From Aureivirga sp. CE67 (GTDB lineage Bacteria; Bacteroidota; Bacteroidia; Flavobacteriales; Flavobacteriaceae), in NCBI RefSeq assembly GCF_015767245.1, contig NZ_JADOTV010000014.1:53436-117435 (forward strand): DNA of 64,000 nt, written 5' to 3'. The stretch's first letter is position 1, and every line of letters starts with the position of its first letter. This document shows, in pieces, positions 60,602-64,000 of the stretch. The translations under genes and the position numbers were made by a program. The notes beneath the pieces were generated by a model. It did not search any database, was not told where the DNA came from, and saw nothing but the letters and a program-made list of their open reading frames with translations.

Positions 60602-62183
60602 GGTTTTCAGAATTAAAAGGTGCAACAATACCTAATTCATTACAAAAACCAAGGATTTCTTGATCAATTGTAATCATTTCAGCTTCAACTTCATTTAATT
60701 CTTTTGCAACCTGATCTAAATCTATAGGTTCTTCTTCTTCAAAAGTATCAACATAACGAGGAATATTTAAGTTAAAATCATTTTCTGCTATTTCTTCGAG
60801 AGAAGCAATATGAGAGTATTTTTCAATTGCTATTCTTTTTTGGTAAGTATTAATAATTTTATCTACATCAATATCTCTAAGCTCATTTTGATTTCCAACT
60901 TTTATAAAATTATCCTCTCCACTAGCATCAATAAAAACAACATTATCATCTTGTTCTCTACACTTTTTAAACACCATAATACATGTAGGAATAGAAGTAC
61001 CATAGAATATATTTGCTGGTAAACCAATAACAGCATCTAAATAATTTAATTTTTCAATTAAATATTTTCGAATCACTCCCTCTCCTGCTCCTCTAAACAA
61101 AACACCATGTGGTAAAACGGTTGCCATAGTTCCATTATCAGCTAATTGGTGTATCATATGCGTTACAAAAGCATAATCAGCCTTTGTATTTGGTGCAAGT
61201 TTTCCATATTGGCTAAATCTTTCATCGTGACTATTCAATGGATTTTTATTTCCTTTCCAGTGTGCTGAAAATGGTGGATTTGCTACAACTGCTTCAAATC
61301 GTAAATCAGAATGTTGTGGATTTTCAAGTGTATCTTCATGTTTGATATCAAAATTATCATAATGAACATCATGTAAAATCATATTCATACGAGCTAAGTT
61401 GTAAGTAGTTCTATTTAATTCTTGTCCATAAAACTCTGCTACATCTTCTACTTCTCTCGCTACTCGTAATAATAAAGATCCTGAACCACAAGTCGGATCA
61501 TAAACAGATTTTAGTTTTGTTTTTCCTGTAGTAACAATTTTCGCTAGAATTTTAGAAACTTGTTGTGGAGTGTAAAATTCCCCAGCTGATTTACCTGCTC
61601 CAGCTGCAAATTTTCCAATCAAATATTCATAAGCATCTCCTAAAACATCTGATTCAATATCATTTAATTTGAAATCAATTTCACCAAGATATTTAAAAAT
61701 TTCAACAATGATTTGATTTCTCACTTTTACAGTTCTACCTAATTTTGTTGAATGTAAATCTATATCTTCAAAAAGTGCATTAAAATCTTCTTCCGAACCT
61801 CTATTTTGAGTACTTTGCTCAATATGGTTCATTACAGCTTCTAACTCTTCTAAAATATAATTATCTTCACTCTCAGTATTAGCACCACCTTTTGCTGCAA
61901 GTACTGAAAATAATTCTGTTGGTTTTAAATAGTAACCTAGTTTTAAAACAGACTCCTCTTCTATTGCTTCTAAAGTTTCTTTATCTGTTACTTTTGTATA
62001 ATCTTTCTCATCTTCTTCTTCCAAAAGTTCATTAGCATACATTAGCTGTTTTTCTGAAAGATATTTAAAAAATATAAATCCTAATATATAATCTCTGTAA
62101 TCATCTGCACTTATTTTCCCTCTCAATAAATTGGCAATTCCCCAAAGTTTATACTCCAATATTCTTTTCTGATCTTCTGACAT
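60591..62183 (-). CDS. hsdM: Type I restriction-modification methyltransferase subunit
   Basis: The 530-residue N6-adenine methyltransferase has the SAM-binding motif DPTCGSGSLLL (229-239), the catalytic NPPF (302-305) and an N-terminal helical domain with GEFYTPQQVSKILA. It is the first gene of the locus. About 80 bases upstream, TATCTTCG on the minus strand (62254-62261) resembles a -7 box. A normal length for HsdM. Confidence 0.96.
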   Translation of the reverse strand: MSEDQKRILEYKLWGIANLLRGKISADDYRDYILGFIFFKYLSEKQLMYANELLEEEDEKDYTKVTDKETLEAIEEESVLKLGYYLKPTELFSVLAAKGGANTESEDNYILEELEAVMNHIEQSTQNRGSEEDFNALFEDIDLHSTKLGRTVKVRNQIIVEIFKYLGEIDFKLNDIESDVLGDAYEYLIGKFAAGAGKSAGEFYTPQQVSKILAKIVTTGKTKLKSVYDPTCGSGSLLLRVAREVEDVAEFYGQELNRTTYNLARMNMILHDVHYDNFDIKHEDTLENPQHSDLRFEAVVANPPFSAHWKGNKNPLNSHDERFSQYGKLAPNTKADYAFVTHMIHQLADNGTMATVLPHGVLFRGAGEGVIRKYLIEKLNYLDAVIGLPANIFYGTSIPTCIMVFKKCREQDDNVVFIDASGEDNFIKVGNQNELRDIDVDKIINTYQKRIAIEKYSHIASLEEIAENDFNLNIPRYVDTFEEEEPIDLDQVAKELNEVEAEMITIDQEILGFCNELGIVAPFNSENHGA

Positions 62184-62368
62184 TTCGTGGTTTGTGAAGT
62201 TTAGTTATTCTTCTATTTTAATATACTTAAAATAGTAATTTATTTGTTTTCTGCGAAGATACTAAAGGGGATTTTAAAAGAAAGATTTTGGTACAATAAT
62301 TTTTAGAATTGATAGTAGAACAGTTTTTATTATAATATTATATTTATCAAAAATTTAAAATTCATGTT

Positions 62369-62908
62369 ATGGAACAAAAAGAAATAATATCTAATATCTC
62401 TCAAAAAGTATCAGAATATATAACAGAAGAAAAAGAACAATATGAAAAAGAATCCTCATTTTTAAAACTACTAATAGGATTATCATCTGGTAGTTTTATT
62501 TTTTTATTTTCTTTTGTTTTTAAAAATAATATAAAAGAAAATGTATCAAATTTTGATTTAACAGTAATAACAATAGGTTTTCTATCGATGCTAATATTAT
62601 TGTTATGGCACAATAGAGCTATTCTTAAAATAAGTTCAGCTATTTATCATTGTAAAATATTGTATGATTTACAAGAAAAATCTCTTATAAATAAAGAACT
62701 AAAATTAGATACAGCTGAAGAAATAATATCATTTAAAAGTCATTTTACAGATTTTAATTTTATAGAAAATTATGAAAAACGTTTTTTAAAAGAAACTAGT
62801 TTATATCCTTATTTAAATCATAAAAAATACAGTTATTATGGTATTATCTCTTTATTTATAATACAATATTCTGTTATTACTAAAATTATTTTTTCACTTA
62901 TAAACTAA
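62369..62908 (+). CDS. Membrane protein of unknown function, 179 residues
   Basis: The protein has a soluble N-terminal helix (about 1-28, SEYITEEKEQYEKES), two membrane segments (about 30-50 and 62-80, LSSGSFIFLFSFVF and ITIGFLSMLILLLW), a soluble middle and a further segment at the end (YGIISLFIIQYSVITKIIF). This shape occurs in small membrane effectors of defence islands, but nothing in the sequence proves that. It is divergent from hsdM, with 185 bases between them. Confidence 0.65.
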   Translation: MEQKEIISNISQKVSEYITEEKEQYEKESSFLKLLIGLSSGSFIFLFSFVFKNNIKENVSNFDLTVITIGFLSMLILLLWHNRAILKISSAIYHCKILYDLQEKSLINKELKLDTAEEIISFKSHFTDFNFIENYEKRFLKETSLYPYLNHKKYSYYGIISLFIIQYSVITKIIFSLIN

Positions 62909-62997
62909 TTTTTAATCATTTCTTATTATCGATCAAAATTTAGACTAGCTATTTTTTAAGGTTTTAAATTTGAAATATAATTTTAAAAATAAGAAAT

Positions 62998-63117
62998 ATG
63001 AAAAATTCTAAAAGACCTGTAAATGCTCCAAGTACAACAGGAAATCCATCAGGAAAAGGAAGAGGAAACAACCCACCAAGAACACAGAATTCTTCTAATT
63101 CAAAACCTCGAAAATAA
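62998..63117 (+). CDS. Small basic proline/glycine-rich protein, 39 residues
   Basis: ATG at 62998 and TAA at 63115 enclose 39 codons: MKNSKRPVNAPSTTGNPSGK and then GRGNNPPRTQ and more basic residues. The motif N.PSTTGNPSG..R.NNPP is one I associate with small proteins of Bacteroidota of unknown role. It has coding character that other short frames here lack, and a hairpin follows its stop after nine bases. It is disordered and positively charged by composition. Confidence 0.7.
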   Translation: MKNSKRPVNAPSTTGNPSGKGRGNNPPRTQNSSNSKPRK

Positions 63118-63126
63118 TTTAGTAAC

Positions 63127-63158
63127 TTATATGCGTTATTTTCGGATAACGCATATAA
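63127..63158 (+). terminator. Hairpin after the 39-residue gene
   Basis: TTATATGCGTTAT / ATAACGCATATAA, 13-bp perfect stem with a six-base loop. The following sequence is AAAATTGCTTT, so the T run is poor. Confidence 0.6.
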
Positions 63159-63171
63159 AAATTGCTTTAGA

Positions 63172-63831
63172 ATGGAAAATAAAACAATCTCTTCAAAAAA
63201 GAAACAAATTAAAACTGTAGCTGATTCTTCATTTTTAACTTTTATTACTTTATTCTATATTACATTTTCTGAAAAACCTAATCTATCATATTTTTTTATA
63301 CCTCTCAATCATAAAAACAAAATGAACTTCGCAGAAAGAAAACAGTTTTTAATTGATTTTAAAAAAAAGCAAGAATTTGAATTAAAATTTTGTTCTAAAA
63401 AAAGGATATGTGAAGAATTTGAAATCTCCAAAAACACATTTAATAAATATTTCAAATCTATTTTTGACAAACATGATTTACACAATAAAAGAAAATTTAA
63501 ATTTTCTGAAATTAAAAATATTTATTTTAATTGGATGGGGAAAGGTATAATATATAGATCAAGTGCAATCTCTAAAAAAGAATTAATTAATGTACTAGAA
63601 AATTCAAATTATAAAAAACTTGCAAATGAATTTAATTGCTATTTAAATAATCATGAATTGTATAAGAATCAAGATAAGTTCTCTCCTAAACAAATTGAAG
63701 AGTTTTTAGATCATATTGATGTACTTGACAACAAAAAAATATTAAAAAAACTCAACAAACCAGCAATTGATGAAATGAGAAAAATCCGAGATTTATTTGT
63801 TTTAGCCTTATATTATGCTTTTGATTCCTAA
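63172..63831 (+). CDS. Hypothetical protein with possible helix-turn-helix, 219 residues
   Basis: Not recognised. The central part FCSKKRICEEFEISKNTFNK followed by YFKSIF (about 73-98) looks like a helix-turn-helix of the transposase or excisionase type. The rest is helical and basic (KKLANEFNCYLNNHELYKNQ). ATG at 63172 is used. MNFAERKQFLI at 63322 is an alternative that would skip an unusual N-terminus. It is followed at once by the tandem repeats. Confidence 0.5.
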   Translation: MENKTISSKKKQIKTVADSSFLTFITLFYITFSEKPNLSYFFIPLNHKNKMNFAERKQFLIDFKKKQEFELKFCSKKRICEEFEISKNTFNKYFKSIFDKHDLHNKRKFKFSEIKNIYFNWMGKGIIYRSSAISKKELINVLENSNYKKLANEFNCYLNNHELYKNQDKFSPKQIEEFLDHIDVLDNKKILKKLNKPAIDEMRKIRDLFVLALYYAFDS

Positions 63832-63833
63832 TT

Positions 63834-64000
63834 TTTTTACACGTTTTATTTATTCACTATACAGTAATATTCTATACTTGTATCTACTATTTTATATTCT
63901 TTATACCTTATACTTGATTACTTTTTACATGATTTATTTATTCACTATACAGTAATATTCTATATTTGTATCTACTATTTTATATTCTTTATACCTTATA
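63834..64000. repeat. 88-bp tandem repeat, continuing past the window
   Basis: Two copies of the unit that includes TATTCACTATACAGTAATAT lie 88 bases apart (63851 and 63939). They match at nearly every position, with a C/T difference in the TCTATAC/TCTATAT part, and the second copy runs off the edge. No open frame inside. Confidence 0.85.

Noticed and set aside
63023..63220. Plus-strand 65-codon frame (MLQVQQ...)
   Set aside because: It lies out of frame over the 39-residue gene and crosses the hairpin; composition is not protein-like.

Overview
The window is very AT-rich, uses Bacteroidota-type promoters (TAnnTTTG -7 boxes) and carries several Flavobacteriia-like genes: a speA-speB-deoxyhypusine-synthase-like operon, Bacteroides-type Mob proteins, a Y_Y_Y-type propeller sensor kinase, and lipoproteins with short lipoboxes. 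The best guess is a chromosomal segment of a marine or host-associated member of the Flavobacteriaceae. The genus cannot be fixed from the sequence.

Region 1 (1-35.4 kb): one long, almost entirely minus-strand accessory block. It holds fifteen leucine-rich-repeat (LRR) genes, one cut by the window edge and one broken. All start with the same cytosolic N-terminal cap (MKTI-N/D-DL) and have about 22-residue repeats of the SDS22/internalin type. Between them lie small soluble proteins resembling immunity or SUKH families, an IF-1-like paralogue, TPR, ankyrin and WD40 proteins, a paralogous family of large unknown proteins, a few lipoproteins, and one ordinary membrane gene (YbdG-like MscS channel). 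Six copies of a 17-bp palindrome, TCACCC-N6-GGTGA, occur in this block. Each lies upstream of a minus-strand gene, and at least five sit 21-23 bases before a TTTG -7 core, so this looks like a shared activator site.

Region 2 (35.6-42.8 kb): a NarL/LuxR-type response regulator with its propeller/Y_Y_Y histidine kinase, which stands at the border of the LRR block and is the natural candidate to read the palindromes; then a solitary tyrosine recombinase; then a CPA2 antiporter-CorA pair.

Region 3 (42.9-48.9 kb): a polyamine operon: a structured leader with a possible 54-residue leader peptide, speA, speB, an ATP-grasp enzyme, a deoxyhypusine-synthase-like protein and a small acidic protein, tightly coupled and closed by a terminator. 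A small MscS channel follows.

Region 4 (49.1-64 kb): a mobile or defence region: an ATPase with a PD-(D/E)XK-like partner, a relaxase/MobA pair with a candidate oriT, a RadC-like protein, a small P-loop protein, a pentapeptide membrane protein broken by a frameshift and a stop, and a type I restriction-modification locus hsdM-hsdS-X-hsdR. X has an Abi_C-like part and a C-terminal tail that matches the HsdR tail. The window ends in an 88-bp tandem repeat.

The most promising new items are the LRR array with its palindrome regulon, the HsdR-tail accessory protein in the type I system, the ATP-grasp/DHS-like polyamine operon with its leader, and the ATPase-nuclease pair.
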